A DNA stretch of 64,000 nt, taken from NCBI GenBank assembly GCA_030374805.1, contig JARGSG010000004.1, positions 806,001-870,000 on the forward strand. The letters are read 5' to 3'. The notes below the pieces were generated by a model. The model saw only the letters and a list, made by a program, of their open reading frames with translations, had not been told where the DNA came from and searched no databases. Each line of letters begins with the position of its first letter. The stretch's first letter is position 1. Below, in pieces: positions 19,590 to 30,216 of the stretch. This DNA is from Gracilaria gracilis (lineage: Eukaryota; Rhodophyta; Florideophyceae; Gracilariales; Gracilariaceae). Both the position numbers and the translations under genes were made by a program.

Positions 19590-20202
19590 GACAGAAGTGT
19601 GTTTATACAACCGTTTTTAGTCGGTTTCTCTGTGATCCGGGGCGAATATTAGTAGCCAAAATGAGCCCCTTCATTCGAATACTTCACTTTCGGAGGGACA
19701 TAGTCTTGGTTTTCATGGTGGAAACATCCTGTGTCTACCGCTATGAGGGTTGGTCTATTCCACAGACCATCTTGTTGCGCTCTTTCGAAGTCAATGGTGA
19801 TCAACTTCTATCTAGCGTATCGTGTCTAGTGTTCATCAAATTCTATGCACTTCGAGAGTAACGTGCGTAAAGTTTCGGTATTGAAATTCAAGAATCTGAC
19901 ACTGGGGTCACAGGCTGGCCGAGAGGCGAGGAGAAGTCGAAGACGAGTTCTGAATAGAGGAGATGGATGTTCGCAATCACGAAAGCGCCTTTAGCCGGCG
20001 AGCATGAGAAGCCAGTGTTGTTGTGTTGCGGAGGCGAGCACCTTTACTCAAGAGCAAATAGACCGTGTTTGAGGCTGGCTGCACTGCCGTTAAACGTGAG
20101 AAAGGTGCCAGTAGCAGCGATGAGGGCAGACGTTGTCGACTGCCGGCTGGGTGAATGCTGTTGGCATTAACATCATCAAAAGGCAAAGATAGAGAACTTC
20201 AT
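19590..20202 (-). pseudogene. Decayed third paralogue of the secreted Cys-rich family
   Basis: Reading the minus strand from ATG 20202, the family's landmarks appear in order across frameshifts and stops. First comes a signal-like MKFSIFAF, then DNVCPHRC (compare HVCQNRC in paralogue 2) and QCSQPQTRSIC. Then come FVIANIHL (compare FLIPNIQL), DPSVRFL (compare DTSTRFL) and CIEF. Last are ITIDFERAQQDGLWN (compare VIDFEKAREDGLWN) and NIRPGSQ (compare RIHPGTQ). Spacing matches paralogue 2, but at least four stop codons and several frame changes intervene. It is therefore a dead copy about 4 kb from the live pair. Confidence 0.75.
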
Positions 20203-21106
20203 CTCGCTCGGTTTTGACAGTCACACAAGTCCTGAGAGATGGGTCGTGGAGCTTGCGCTGTTGAAGGGAACATTTTGTAACGGAAGAAATCGTTTTTTGC
20301 TGACAGAAATTGCATGCACAAATGCCATTTACTGTGTACGTGGACACTAGGTCAACCTTTTTGAAAGTATGTATACGTGTACAGCTCCTGCCCCCACCTA
20401 CTTGTAGTATGACCTCAAGAACGGGCCTTAAAAGTGTGAAGCCGAGCGAATCTCTGCCCATTTCAACCGCCTGCCGCGTACTGAGCACGCGAGAACTGTT
20501 TTGTTGAACAAACGAGATTCGTACGACGGAAAGAATAGATATACTACACAACACAACGTGGAAAACGAAATGTGTTCAATGGAAGGCCATCTCCCGAACG
20601 TCCACGCCCACCCCGTCGACCCGAAATGTAACCGAATAGGTCCAGCTGACAACCCACTGGCTGCGTCTCACCAACAATACGGGCGGACGCGCGTACATGG
20701 GACCGCTCTAAAACTGAGAGCTGTCTCAAACCAGCTGTGAGAGTCTCACCACCAAGCAATCATGGCCAGGTTAATGTGCCATTTACATCCTTGTCTATTA
20801 CAAACGCCTTCTTGTAATCGAATTTGTTCTGATCAGAGGCTTGTGTTGTCTGTGCCGTATCTACAGTGCTAGCATGCCAAAAAATGAGAAAGGACAGAAC
20901 GTCGAGCAAGAAGTAATACTTCGTCCCAGTTATACATACACACTTGGAATGCGAGAAACTCCGGTCTTGCTTCAAAGGTCAACGTGCGTTTAAACACAGG
21001 TGTAGTTTAATAAAGTTAACTCAGGCATTACCTAGAATCTCGCACTGAGCCCAATTTCATAGCTCGCCAAATAATATCCATCGCTCTGACAGACACACTC
21101 AACTAC

Positions 21107-21826
21107 TTAGAGATCCAGAGTGATATCGCAAATGTCCTTGACAAGGTCCTCGACCTTCTCCGACAATTCATAGTAGTCGTCAACGGTGAACACACTGCCA
21201 TTGTCACCGACAACATTGTTTAGAGTAGCCATACCGCTCACTCCTGGGTTGCCAATAGTGACGGCTGAGACCTGAGAACCGGGCACTCTGCTCCTGAAGT
21301 TGTTTGCACGACGAACTGGATCACCTCCCAGATTATTTCTGCCGTCACCAATGACAACCATCTTGCTGGCAACGTTCGTGTCCACCAAATTTCTCCTGGC
21401 CCTTCTCAACTGTGCCGTGCACCATACAATACCAGATCCGACGGAAGTACGACTATCGTGCTTGAACTGGGCAGAGTTAACAGCTGCGTTGAAAGCTGAG
21501 ACGTCACCGGTCATTCTGGAAATCCTGTAAGTGCGTTCTCCGTACTGACCAGCGGCGAATCTGACCGGGTTCTGAGTTCCATCCTGGTTCTCTGTGCCAA
21601 GAATAGCTGTGATATCAATCATGAAGTCCCGTCCGAGAAGAAAATCGGCCTCTGAAACAGAACCACTAGTATCCAAGGCGAAGCATACATGGGCACGACA
21701 TCCCTGCTGGCGAACGGCCTCTGCAGCGGTCCTCACAGTGTTCTTGTACATGAGCTTGCCTTCTTCATGAGAGAGACAGTTAGCGCAAGCAAACAACAGC
21801 ACCAGAACAGAAAACAGCTTGAACAT
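21107..21826 (-). CDS. Secreted von Willebrand factor A domain protein
   Basis: 239 residues from ATG 21826. A signal peptide (FKLFSVLVLLFACANC) is followed by one vWA domain filling the rest: HVCFALDTSGSVSEADF carries the full metal-ion-dependent adhesion site D-x-S-x-S. SRTSVGSGI supplies the MIDAS Thr/Ser loop region and KMVVIGDGRNNLGGDP the conserved strand and Asp. The protein ends shortly after the domain (DLVKDICDI). Two Cys near the domain edges (AHVC and DIC) could close it by a disulphide. It is probably an extracellular adhesion or ligand-binding protein. A divergent paralogue lies at 23041-23718. Confidence 0.88.
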   Translation of the reverse strand: MFKLFSVLVLLFACANCLSHEEGKLMYKNTVRTAAEAVRQQGCRAHVCFALDTSGSVSEADFLLGRDFMIDITAILGTENQDGTQNPVRFAAGQYGERTYRISRMTGDVSAFNAAVNSAQFKHDSRTSVGSGIVWCTAQLRRARRNLVDTNVASKMVVIGDGRNNLGGDPVRRANNFRSRVPGSQVSAVTIGNPGVSGMATLNNVVGDNGSVFTVDDYYELSEKVEDLVKDICDITLDL

Positions 21827-21965
21827 TTTGATTTTGGGCTTTTGGAGGAAATTAGAATGGGTTAGTTGGAAAGGCCGGTGATCAGATGAGGAGTTGAGTG
21901 AAGTGAGCGTTTTCCGTCGGAGGACGAGAGATGTGTCTCTTGTGAAGAGATCATTCTTGCTCGTG

Positions 21966-21972
21966 TCTTATG
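21966..21972 (-). promoter_or_regulatory. Possible TATA-like element of the vWA gene
   Basis: CATAAGA-type sequence on the minus strand about 146 bp upstream of the ATG at 21826. Weaker than the elements at 13682 and 15603. Confidence 0.3.
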
Positions 21973-23040
21973 CAGAGTGTCCCCCTACACCGGAAACATG
22001 ATGGTGAGTTGGATCAACTGAAGGATAATCATAGGAACGATTGTTGGTGACTTCTATTCATACAACAGGGAAAGCTGTTGAATCATTTTGAGATACGAGA
22101 AACGATTCATGGACAACATTAAAGAGGATCTCGAAGGATCCACTTCGTCTTCTGTCCCCACCCCCTCCAAAGTCTACATCAACTGCACAAAGCTCAGTTG
22201 TCTTCTCTTACTCCCCTTGAGCCGATTGAAGTGACTTTTGCTCATCATTCTTATTCGGAGCAAGGCATAGGTTACGTCAAGATGTTCACCATCATGATGG
22301 ACGTTGTTGGTGTAAACAGTCGACGCCAATCAAAAAATCTGTAGCGATCAGTGCTTGTAGATCACTACCAATTAAATTGAGTTTGACAACCTCGAACTCA
22401 GAGAATGTCTCGGGATCTCCCGGGATTGCTTCTGCATGGATGTTATGCAACGGAGAAGTCAACGTGTGCGTGTAAGTTACACTTCTTTGGCACAGAATGC
22501 TTTTTTGCTTATTTTCGGTCATACAGTGAGCACCCCGCGCATTTGCAGTCATTGCTCAGAAACAACCGACCTTTGCCGAAAACCAAGACAACACTCTGGA
22601 AGACATGTCCTTCCTGCATCCCAATTGGTCCAACAGAAACAGAAATGCTTGTTAATTCCAGAAAACGCTTCATGGACAGGAACGGATGTTTTCTCCTTGC
22701 TGTAAATACACTTTGTCCAGCCATATTCGGGTTTAAAATCTTTGTTACCGTTGGTAACGCTACCCTTTACATAGTTCTCGAGACTGTTTGTTGAGACACG
22801 GTTCAGAAGAGCTCACTGCAGCTGGAACCACGGGGGAGGAGGATTCGAATCAGATCGAAATTTTGAACTGTCGGTGTCCCTTCCACAAACAACAAAAACA
22901 TTCGATGATCTCATGAAGGGCTTACTTAGGTGCTGTTAGCTGCTAAGATATTTGCTCCCAGTTCCACCGTAGTCAAGTCTTCACAACACCGCCCTTCATC
23001 GTTTCCCCCCTCACACCGAGCTTTCTTGCTCCGCTGCAAA

Positions 23041-23718
23041 ATGAATTCTTCGAGGCGAATGTATCTCTTGCTCGCGTTGTGGGCGTTTTACGCCGTTATC
23101 ACCACAGAACGCTTACCGACAGCCAACGCGCATAACCCCGAACTCTCAAACCTCATCCCGGTGGAGAGGGTTCAAAACCGTTCATCATCATGCCCGGTAT
23201 CCTTATGCTTTGGTATCGATGGAGGTAGGCTCACGAGAACACAGGTAAGGCGACAGAGGAACTTCTTTGGCGCTCTTCTGAAACTGCTTTCGAGGAAAGA
23301 TGGTGTGAAAGTGGCAGCCGTCGAGTATGGGTCCGTGAACCGAAGGCTGTTCGCACTGACTTCGAACTTTTCTGAGGCTGCTAGCGTGGCGGCAAACCTT
23401 ACATTCAGGGGAGATGAACTCTCAAGTGTGAGTAGCTCGATTGTATATTGCGACAGTGTACTTCGTGATGAGGAGGACAGACAGGCTCGAATGGTTCTCT
23501 TCAGCGATGGAACGGATAATCTAGGAGGGAGCCCATCACGTAGGGCTGAGGTTTTCCGAACGAGGTCGGAAGGCGATATCATCGTCATCTCTCTTGCAAA
23601 TTCCAACTCTGAGGTGTTTAAACAAGTTACTTCGAATAACAGTAGAGACATATTCTCTCTAGAATCGGACAGATATGATTCTCTTCTGCGAGAGGTGGCG
23701 GATAGGGTGTGCCAGTAG
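23041..23718 (+). CDS. Secreted vWA-like protein with a degenerate metal site
   Basis: 225 residues from ATG 23041, chosen because a signal-anchor-like hydrophobic stretch follows (MYLLLALWAFYAVITTE). It is a paralogue of 21107-21826. CFGIDGGRLTRTQ aligns with CFALDTSGSVSEADF, SSVSSSIVYC with TSVGSGIVWC, MVLFSDGTDNLGGSPSRRAEVFRTR with MVVIGDGRNNLGGDPVRRANNFRSR, and it ends REVADRVCQ. The key D-x-S-x-S motif is replaced by D-G-G-R-L, so both metal-coordinating Ser are gone and canonical metal-dependent binding is unlikely. The frame is intact. The gene lies head to head with its paralogue, about 1.2 kb between the start codons. Confidence 0.8.
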   Translation: MNSSRRMYLLLALWAFYAVITTERLPTANAHNPELSNLIPVERVQNRSSSCPVSLCFGIDGGRLTRTQVRRQRNFFGALLKLLSRKDGVKVAAVEYGSVNRRLFALTSNFSEAASVAANLTFRGDELSSVSSSIVYCDSVLRDEEDRQARMVLFSDGTDNLGGSPSRRAEVFRTRSEGDIIVISLANSNSEVFKQVTSNNSRDIFSLESDRYDSLLREVADRVCQ

Positions 23719-26444
23719 TGGTCACGTAGTCTTTCTGCTTGGAGTAGAGTTAAATGTGCCTTCTTGCAAATCCACGACGGTTGAATAAATGTTCGTGATT
23801 GAAAACATCATTGCGTATATGATATTGCTTTTTATCAACCGGTTCTAAACGCTTTCTTCACTAAACTTTGTGGGATAGAACAAGGGGCTGTGAAAGACCC
23901 AGTTATTGGCCTTACTGAGTATAAAATGTTTCATTTAGAAGCTCACTGCAGTTTAGTATATGAAGACTACTGTTTACAAAAAAGAAGCAGAGGAAGGTAA
24001 GAGTCAAACACTCTCATGTCTGCTCCAGACTTGCCAGTGGGGATTGGTATTGTGAGGAGAGAGGAAACAACTGATTTGACATACGCAAGCATGATGGTGC
24101 ATGCAGCGTTTTCCAAGAAGAACTTCTGGATGTGCTTTACCGACGATACAATTTGTACACAAAGATGGGGAAGAACGTGGCAATTCATGATTTGCAATGC
24201 GAGCCCTTCATCTATGAACTGATTCATCGTCTACTTTGGCCTTCGTGGCCGGGACGCATTTCTGAATTCCACTGCAGGTGCTCAACAATCTCTTCATCCC
24301 AACCATTTTTGCCGTAAGCAAAAAGAAACTTTCTTGGCTTTTACGGAGCACAGAACTTTGCCTCTACTTCCATTATCGTAAAGCTTCTTCTAGGGGGAAA
24401 TCTGGCAACTTTGATCTAAAGCAGAGCTAGTTTTCCAAAAAGCTATTGAAAAACTACGGTTATACGCTAAAATGGTCTTGTGTCTCAATTTTGGCATTGT
24501 TGTCAAATCGTACCGCTTATATATAGAAAGCTGACAGTAGTTCCAATTCAACCTGTTGTAGATATATTTTGACTTAAAATTATACGCCGTGTCACACGGC
24601 GCATTTTCTCTTCATTACGGAGACGTACCGTGAATTAGATCACTACCCTACCAACAAATTAGAATTGAAGCAAAAAAAACCTTGCACGCAGCTCGTTTCG
24701 GGACATATCGTAGAAGGCATCCAAAAAAATGCCGTACAGAGCAAGGACGCTCCGAAACCAAAACTTAAAAAAAGAAACTAAGGTTATTGGAGTACATAAA
24801 CTACTGACATATCTATTTTTAAGAAGTATTGCAGATAAAGGGTTTGGTATTTCAATAGGATTGAAACTTTATCGTGTTTTCGTACTTGTCAGAACGCGGA
24901 ACGAATAATTTATCACAGTTTTCTTCAGGAAAATCTAACTAATTGGACTTTTTTGCAAGCAAATAGCGCGGAACCAATTTTGTATCGTATACTAAAAGCA
25001 GATTGTTGTTTGTCTAGGAGCTTTGCGGGTTTTCCTTGCAAAGTGTTCTTTGCAAAGCCCTGATAGATTTAAAATAAAATTTCTGGGCATAGGTGATGTT
25101 ATAGCATACGTGTTTGATACATGCATTCTAACATGCCAAACCATTGTGCGAAAAGAAAAACTATTCCAAATTGATCTTTTTCATCGAACAAGCGTCTTTC
25201 TTTCTCCAGAGGGGTGGGAAAAGAATTGACAATTTGTTAAGACTGTAGAGATTTTGGCAATATCAAAAATGCATTTTATACCTAGAAAACTCTTCGTGGC
25301 AGCAGAGCCAACACAGAGACCAGCTTCCATTCAGTCAAGGGTTGTGAAAGAAAGGTGTTTGTCTACATGTTGACTTCTAAGTACAAAGAAATAGTACGGT
25401 CGTGTGCGTGTGTAACCAGACCAATAAGGTAGACTTGGGATAAAGATGTTCGATGTTCGATGCCCCTCAAGTTTAGTGAGGGTGATGAAAAACTAGCTGA
25501 ACTACTGTAGTAGTTCTACCAAACCAACAGCTACGAGTACGATGCTATCTGCGTAGGGTTGCTCTTACAATTCAGATGCTTGCATCTAAATTGGAAAACC
25601 CCGTTTTGGGTCCGAACAGCAGGTTCTAAGTCTACTGCATAGCATGCAGATGCTCAAAGTGGCTAAGGATTCAGACAGTGAGGGAGCTTAGCTACGAGCT
25701 TTTCGAGACTTGTTTCTGCAAGACGACTTAACATGCTCCTGTGCCCGATGTTAAAAATCAGCAGATGAAAGACCTTTGGGAGCTCTTTACTGCAGTGGTG
25801 TAGAGGCGGTGGGCATGAAGTACTGGGTTGAAGAACTGAAAACTTGCTGCGTTCTAACCAGGGGAAGGAGGGAAGCACGCATTTTAAAAACTTACCAGCA
25901 AAGGTTATCGAACAAATCTCCTTTCCAAAAAATGGTGAAGCATAAAAACAATTGGTTGTTACGAAGTACTGTTCAATAAATCTTCGCTTTCAACCAGTAT
26001 AAAGACTTCTTTTTTCTTCAAGGAACATTATAGAATAGCTACAGTAATAAACAAAGCACACAAATATGTTTCAGAAAAAGCCTAATTCACTTGAATACAA
26101 ACGATGTCTTCCCGCTTTGCATAGCGGTTATCAGAGGCCTTTAAATAGACTTATAAAATACTATTACCGTCTGGAAACCCTAAAATCTGCTTTTTCAGAA
26201 ACTGTGACTCAACTTTGAAAGGAAGCAGAATTTGGCAGTACGATATCACTTTGTTTTCAGAGTAGCTCCTTATATTCTTCAGCAATCTCTGAAATATAAA
26301 TATTTTTGCATGATATCCTTTCATGGGATCAAATTGTCTGGTAACACAGGCCTTGGGAAGCAATTTTATATTGATATTTGCTTCATGCCATTCTACGGTT
26401 AGTTCAAAAACATTGCAATTTTTCCCCACATGACTCTCACTATT
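23719..26444. other. Intergenic region left of the nested transposon locus
   Basis: About 2.7 kb, AT-rich from about 24.3 kb on. Several short frames (for example 24016-24222) lack recognisable motifs. The palindrome at 24585-24601 is the only clear structure. Confidence 0.5.
24585..24601. repeat. Second copy of the GCCGTGT-C-ACACGGC palindrome
   Basis: CGCCGTGT and ACACGGCG around one C, as at 17228-17248, in the same orientation relative to the following CATT. Confidence 0.55.
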
Positions 26445-26655
26445 AGCTGCATAAAGGAATCAACCAGTGCGCCAGGCAACCAAATATTTGGCACAGTTTC
26501 ATTCCGTTCAGAAATGACAACGCGCCAAATATTGGCGCCAAAACGGTAGCCAAAACCGATAGTACGCTTCCTAGACTTGCTTTGTCTACACATTTTTGTC
26601 CCCCGGACCTCCGGCGACAAAGAGGTGCAGCAGTTGTACCAGTAAACTGAAGAAC

Positions 26656-26720
26656 ATGGCGGACCAAGACCAACCAAAAGCGCTTTTTCCGCAACTTGCA
26701 AACCCTAAGAAAGTCAGGAA
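26656..26720 (+). pseudogene. First exon-like fragment of the H2 Myb-like gene (5' of the G2 insertion)
   Basis: ATG at 26656 opens 21 codons rich in Lys, Gln and Pro. The frame stops abruptly at the AGGAA target duplication (26716-26720) of G2. When the insertion is disregarded, this frame runs directly into the Lys/Arg-rich start of the fragment at 50564, which is the same place where the H1 protein is Lys-rich. The gene was thus cut after codon 21. Confidence 0.8.
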
Positions 26721-26826
26721 TGTAGTGAGTGCATGCAGGAATTACCAGATAGCCGCCTGGTCAAATTTTAGCCAATGAAAAGGCTCCATTTTTGACCGGC
26801 GCGGAACCAAATCCGGCCTTCTGAAC

Positions 26827-26843
26827 GGACCCTCGAAGGGTCC
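26827..26843. repeat. Subterminal palindrome of H1
   Basis: GGACCCTCGAAGGGTCC, 100 bp inside the transposase-side end. H2 has GGACCCTCGGAGGGTCC at 52669-52685, 111 bp inside its equivalent end, both followed by ATTCAG in the outward or inward reading. Confidence 0.75.
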
Positions 26844-26885
26844 ATTCAGAACTCCAAACCTCCGCCAAACGCCTCACGCGACAAC

Positions 26886-28085
26886 ATGTTCCCAACGCGT
26901 ACCCAAGGAGCTGCCATTGCGCCCGTTTCGGCGGGTGTAACGACGAGTTTGTGCGTTCTACTCCTGATAAGCAAGTGTAGAACACGTCCCAACCGCTCCC
27001 ATCGGGTAGCCCAGCACAAACGTCAAGGCCTTTTACATCCGTTACATGAACAGGATGAAACCCCGTGGCAACGCCTGCTACAGACCGGAAGAGAGGGCGA
27101 CTTTATTGTAGTCACCAATTTTACGAGAAACATATTTCTTACAACATTGTTGCCTATCTTCGAAACATCACGTTTAACCTGTAACAATGGAAGCCCTCAT
27201 CGAAGAAGCACGTCTAAGCGAGGACGTAAGCCTTTTTTGCAGTCCAAAGACCTACTGGGTCTTGCTCTTCATTATATGAAAACAAATTGCAACATGTACC
27301 AACTGTGTCCCTTCTTTGGCATCGTTCCATCGTCTCTAAGCGTCTGGTTAGACTATTCTCTTTTTGTTCTTCTTCGCGGAGTGCGTAAAAAAGATGCCGT
27401 TTCTTTTGAAGTCCGTTGGCCAACTGTTTCAGAGATGAAGACATCAGCAGCCCTTCTACAGAAGAACAGACAATCAGGCCCGTTGCTCAGGGGAGTGTTT
27501 GGAATCACGGACGTTGGACGTTTCCGTTGTCAGAACTACGGTAACACCGAGCTGCAGAATGCCTACTACGAAGGTTACACCCAACAGGAGGAAGTCACTA
27601 ACCTTTTTGTTTTTAACTTTTTCGGAGAAATTATACACGCTGCTGTTAACTACCCAGGCAGCTGGCATGACACAAAGCTTGCCGGCGTGTCTGGTCTTTA
27701 CTACCCCAAGCTCTCCGATGCAGTGACACCACCTGGACTGGCCATTTTGGGAGACTCTGCGTTTGTTAACAACCCCTCGTGCACAAACGGGAAGATATTG
27801 CGAGCGCGTAAATCCAACGAGACTTCGAGCATCCCGGAGTCTGCAGAACTGGCGGCTATCGACTTGGTAATGCAACGCGTACTGCCGAGTGAGAGACAAA
27901 GTGCCGAGTGGGGCATCCGTGCGATAAAAGGCCCATTCCAACGCCTCAAGAGTGTACTACCAACTGATTGTGGGAAACGTGGTGTTCTTATAGAACTCGC
28001 TATTCGTTTATTGAACGGGAGAACAAGGCTGATGGGACGCAACCACATTGCCTCTACATATAACCCAACCAGTCCGCGATTGTGA
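26886..28085 (+). CDS. PIF/Harbinger transposase of H1
   Basis: 399 residues, intact. A DDE_Tnp_4-type nuclease that, in this superfamily, cuts and inserts the element together with a Myb-like partner. Visible blocks are GRKPFLQSKDLLGLALHYMK and FFGIVPSSLSVWLDYS (helical DNA-binding region), then FGITDVGRF (first Asp). QNAYYEGYTQQEEVTNLFVF and NYPGSWHDTKLA follow, then LAILGDSAFV (second Asp) and LPSERQSAEWGIRAIKG (Glu). The N-terminal 30 residues include a hydrophobic stretch of unknown meaning. It shares most blocks with the H2 transposase at 51463-52593. Confidence 0.92.
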   Translation: MFPTRTQGAAIAPVSAGVTTSLCVLLLISKCRTRPNRSHRVAQHKRQGLLHPLHEQDETPWQRLLQTGREGDFIVVTNFTRNIFLTTLLPIFETSRLTCNNGSPHRRSTSKRGRKPFLQSKDLLGLALHYMKTNCNMYQLCPFFGIVPSSLSVWLDYSLFVLLRGVRKKDAVSFEVRWPTVSEMKTSAALLQKNRQSGPLLRGVFGITDVGRFRCQNYGNTELQNAYYEGYTQQEEVTNLFVFNFFGEIIHAAVNYPGSWHDTKLAGVSGLYYPKLSDAVTPPGLAILGDSAFVNNPSCTNGKILRARKSNETSSIPESAELAAIDLVMQRVLPSERQSAEWGIRAIKGPFQRLKSVLPTDCGKRGVLIELAIRLLNGRTRLMGRNHIASTYNPTSPRL

Positions 28086-28211
28086 GCGCGGGACCAAGCC
28101 CGAGGAGTAAAGTCCGCGAATGCGAGCTTGCGAGCATTACGCGAACTTTAGGGCCCGGGGCCCGCGCGAGCGGAAAACCAGGCGATTGAAAGTGAACTCT
28201 GAGCGAATTCG

Positions 28212-29072
28212 TTACTGAGATTTGTGCTTCAGGTCGTCGCCGGACAGTTTGCACACCAGCTGCTGGAGAACCTCGTTCATGCCCGCAAGCATCGCCTTCG
28301 TATCCCCCATGCTCTGATTGACCTCATCTTTGAACTCCTTAACCTCTTGCTTCACGGCCTTCGTTATCATCTGCTCCTGACTTGCAGCCAATACACCGGG
28401 ATCGTTCGCCGACTCCATTGACTTTGCAATCATTCCAATAAACGTAGTCATGGTATCCACCTTCTCCACAATGGCATCCTCTGTTCGTGCTTTTTTCGAT
28501 GGAAGACCTCCCATTCCTATATCACGCTTCCTCTCCTTCGTACCAATTTTACTGCTCTCTGTCCCCTGATTGTGTTCGTCTTCATCGTTGTCTTCATTTC
28601 CATCTTCCGAATCCTCTTCAACACTGAGAACTGCCGCCGCAATTTTCCCCTGTATATCCCTGGCGATATGTTTAGCTCGCCGTACATTCGGCGGGCATGA
28701 TGGATCTCCAGTTTTCTTTTGAGCGTTGCAGAGCTTGTCAAACTTGTTCTTCAGGGAAGTGCTATCGCGCGCAGGGCGCTCGTTTGCGGTGCTCCACAGT
28801 TCGAACTTGTTTGCTACAAGTGCCCACAAATTTGCACCAATTGGTTCTACCTCTTCTACAATATCCAGAAGAGCGTCGACGTCTTTCTTGCTGTAGTTTG
28901 GGGCTCCGGCACGGCCTTTTTTATCCGTATTGGCCTTTTTTGCTTTCTTTGGTTGTTTGGGAGTCGTGTTCTTTCCGGTTGGTGAGGGAGAGGCGGTCTG
29001 TGACGCATCAGAAGAAACTGGGTTGGGGGTAGAGGACGAAGTGGGAGCCGGAGCGGATGCGGAAGAATTCAT
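28212..29072 (-). CDS. Myb-like accessory protein of H1 (DUF6818-like)
   Basis: 286 residues from the first ATG (29072; MNSSASAP). It starts with a Ser/Thr/Pro- and Lys-rich tail. Next is a Myb/trihelix-like domain (GAPNYSKKDVDALLDIVEEVEPIG followed by WALVANKFELW and TSLKNKFDKL), then an acidic run (EEDSEDGNEDNDEDEHN), a basic stretch (KKAR) and a C-terminal coiled coil (KAVKQEVKEFKDEVNQ). Harbinger elements generally carry such a protein, which brings the transposase into the nucleus and onto the element ends. It converges with the transposase gene (127 bp between stops). The domain resembles the DUF6818 type seen with Harbinger elements in protists and fungi; that assignment is from memory. 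Confidence 0.85.
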   Translation of the reverse strand: MNSSASAPAPTSSSTPNPVSSDASQTASPSPTGKNTTPKQPKKAKKANTDKKGRAGAPNYSKKDVDALLDIVEEVEPIGANLWALVANKFELWSTANERPARDSTSLKNKFDKLCNAQKKTGDPSCPPNVRRAKHIARDIQGKIAAAVLSVEEDSEDGNEDNDEDEHNQGTESSKIGTKERKRDIGMGGLPSKKARTEDAIVEKVDTMTTFIGMIAKSMESANDPGVLAASQEQMITKAVKQEVKEFKDEVNQSMGDTKAMLAGMNEVLQQLVCKLSGDDLKHKSQ

Positions 29073-29285
29073 TGCCTCGTGGTCTGTGGGATGGTTGGAG
29101 GGAAAGAGAGACAAAGGCGGGAGATGGACTTGCTAATGTGTTCTCAACTGGGGTGCACGGGGGTTTTAGGTACTGATTTCGCGCCAATATCTGGCGCTTA
29201 GCGTGGCGCTCTGGTGGGGGATGGAATTCCTGAAAGGAGCTTTATATTTGGCGTGGTGGCGTTCTGGTAATTTCTGCATTCACTC

Positions 29286-29364
29286 AGTACAATGAGATTT
29301 CAATGGGTTCGTGCCACGTGGGCCTACTGGTGCGCCCTGCTGGCTGCACTGTACCCAATTGGTA
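29286..29364 (+). repeat. Second piece of the G2 5' LTR
   Basis: 29286-29364 aligns with 50054-50132 of the 3' LTR (AGTACAATGAGA..., ending ACCCAATTGGTA) with five differences by eye. It lies between H1 (AGT duplication at its left) and G1 (TGGTA duplication at its right). Confidence 0.9.
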
Positions 29365-30216
29365 TTTGAGGCAAAGACGGGAACGTAAGGAAAGAACACA
29401 AACCGCGCCAGCGGCTACGCAACCAAGGTGTTCAGCCTTGCTCCCTATTGGGGCAGAGCAGTGGCAGAACCCTCCGATGAGGCCGACACGTGCCGGGCAT
29501 AACTCCGGGCAGCCTCGTCCTGACTTACAGACGGAGGTTGGGGATGGCAATTGGCTGGCCAACAGGATGGATTCTATTGGGTGTGGCGTATCCCGTAGCA
29601 AAAGGGGCGAGATAGAAGATAGCAAAATGAGCCGCACTGCGGAGCACAGACTCGTGAGAGCTAGGAATAATCCCGAGACAAAAAGGGGCAAACCTGTACA
29701 ACAGGGCGAAGTGTAACGAAGCCGTAAGACGGGAAAACAGAAAGAGTGTATGGAAGAATGATAAATAAGAGGCCGTAACGACGGATCGGTGCTTCTCGAT
29801 GACAGAGGTGGATAACTTGTCCGGATAAGCGGCGGTATTCCCCGGGAATGGGGCGAAAGACCGTTCGCAAGCGGAACTCAAGCTAGAGCCAAGGCCTCGT
29901 TGAGGTTTACTTCCCCGTACAGTGGCGGCAAGTGCCGCCACTTATATACGGCTGACAAATATCACTAAAATATCTAAGTACCCGGCACGCCGGCCAACAC
30001 TACCCACGTGTACCTCCGTGGCACACTTGCAACGGCGCATCCGGTAATCGGGCGCGGGCACACACGTGTCGCGCCAATCCTACCCTTCATAGGCGGATCC
30101 CTAATCCGGGCCAAATAGGCAAATAGACTTCATAATAGTAGGAAGTTTAGCCGAAAATAACAACGGATATATGAGTGGCATCCCCCTCAGTCCCTGCCAA
30201 GGGCAATTGCTCTACA
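29365..30216 (-). repeat. G1 LTR, 3' copy
   Basis: 852 bp; nearly identical to 39997-40848, with roughly thirty single differences by eye. On the minus strand it begins TGTAGAGCAATTGCCC. The terminal bases differ slightly from the other copy (left boundary TTTGAGG versus TGTGGGG). Open frames inside it are judged non-coding. Confidence 0.9.

Larger units (their letters stand above)
26727..29285 (+). mobile_element. Harbinger element H1, inserted in the G2 5' LTR
   Basis: 2,559 bp with inverted termini GAGTGCATGCAGGAATTACC (from 26727) and GAGTGAATGCAGAAATTACC (complement, from 29285), flanked by AGT (26724-26726 and 29286-29288). It sits six bases into the G2 LTR. It carries a transposase (plus) and a convergent Myb-like gene (minus), both open. 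Confidence 0.9.

Noticed and set aside
20760-20975. 71-codon minus-strand frame with a hydrophobic stretch
   Set aside because: No conserved domain and no support from neighbours.
28697-29136. Plus-strand frames opposite the H1 Myb-like gene
   Set aside because: Complement of the acidic and basic low-complexity runs of the real gene; no motif.
29360-29366. A 7-bp target duplication TGGTATT for G1
   Set aside because: The right LTR starts TGTGGGG, so the LTR is 852 bp and the duplication is TGGTA, the usual 5 bp for Ty3/gypsy. The extra TT is LTR sequence.
29525-29941. Frames of up to 200 codons in both G1 LTRs (also 39979-40590)
   Set aside because: Present in LTR sequence only, different in the two copies by frame-breaking changes, and no similarity to known proteins.
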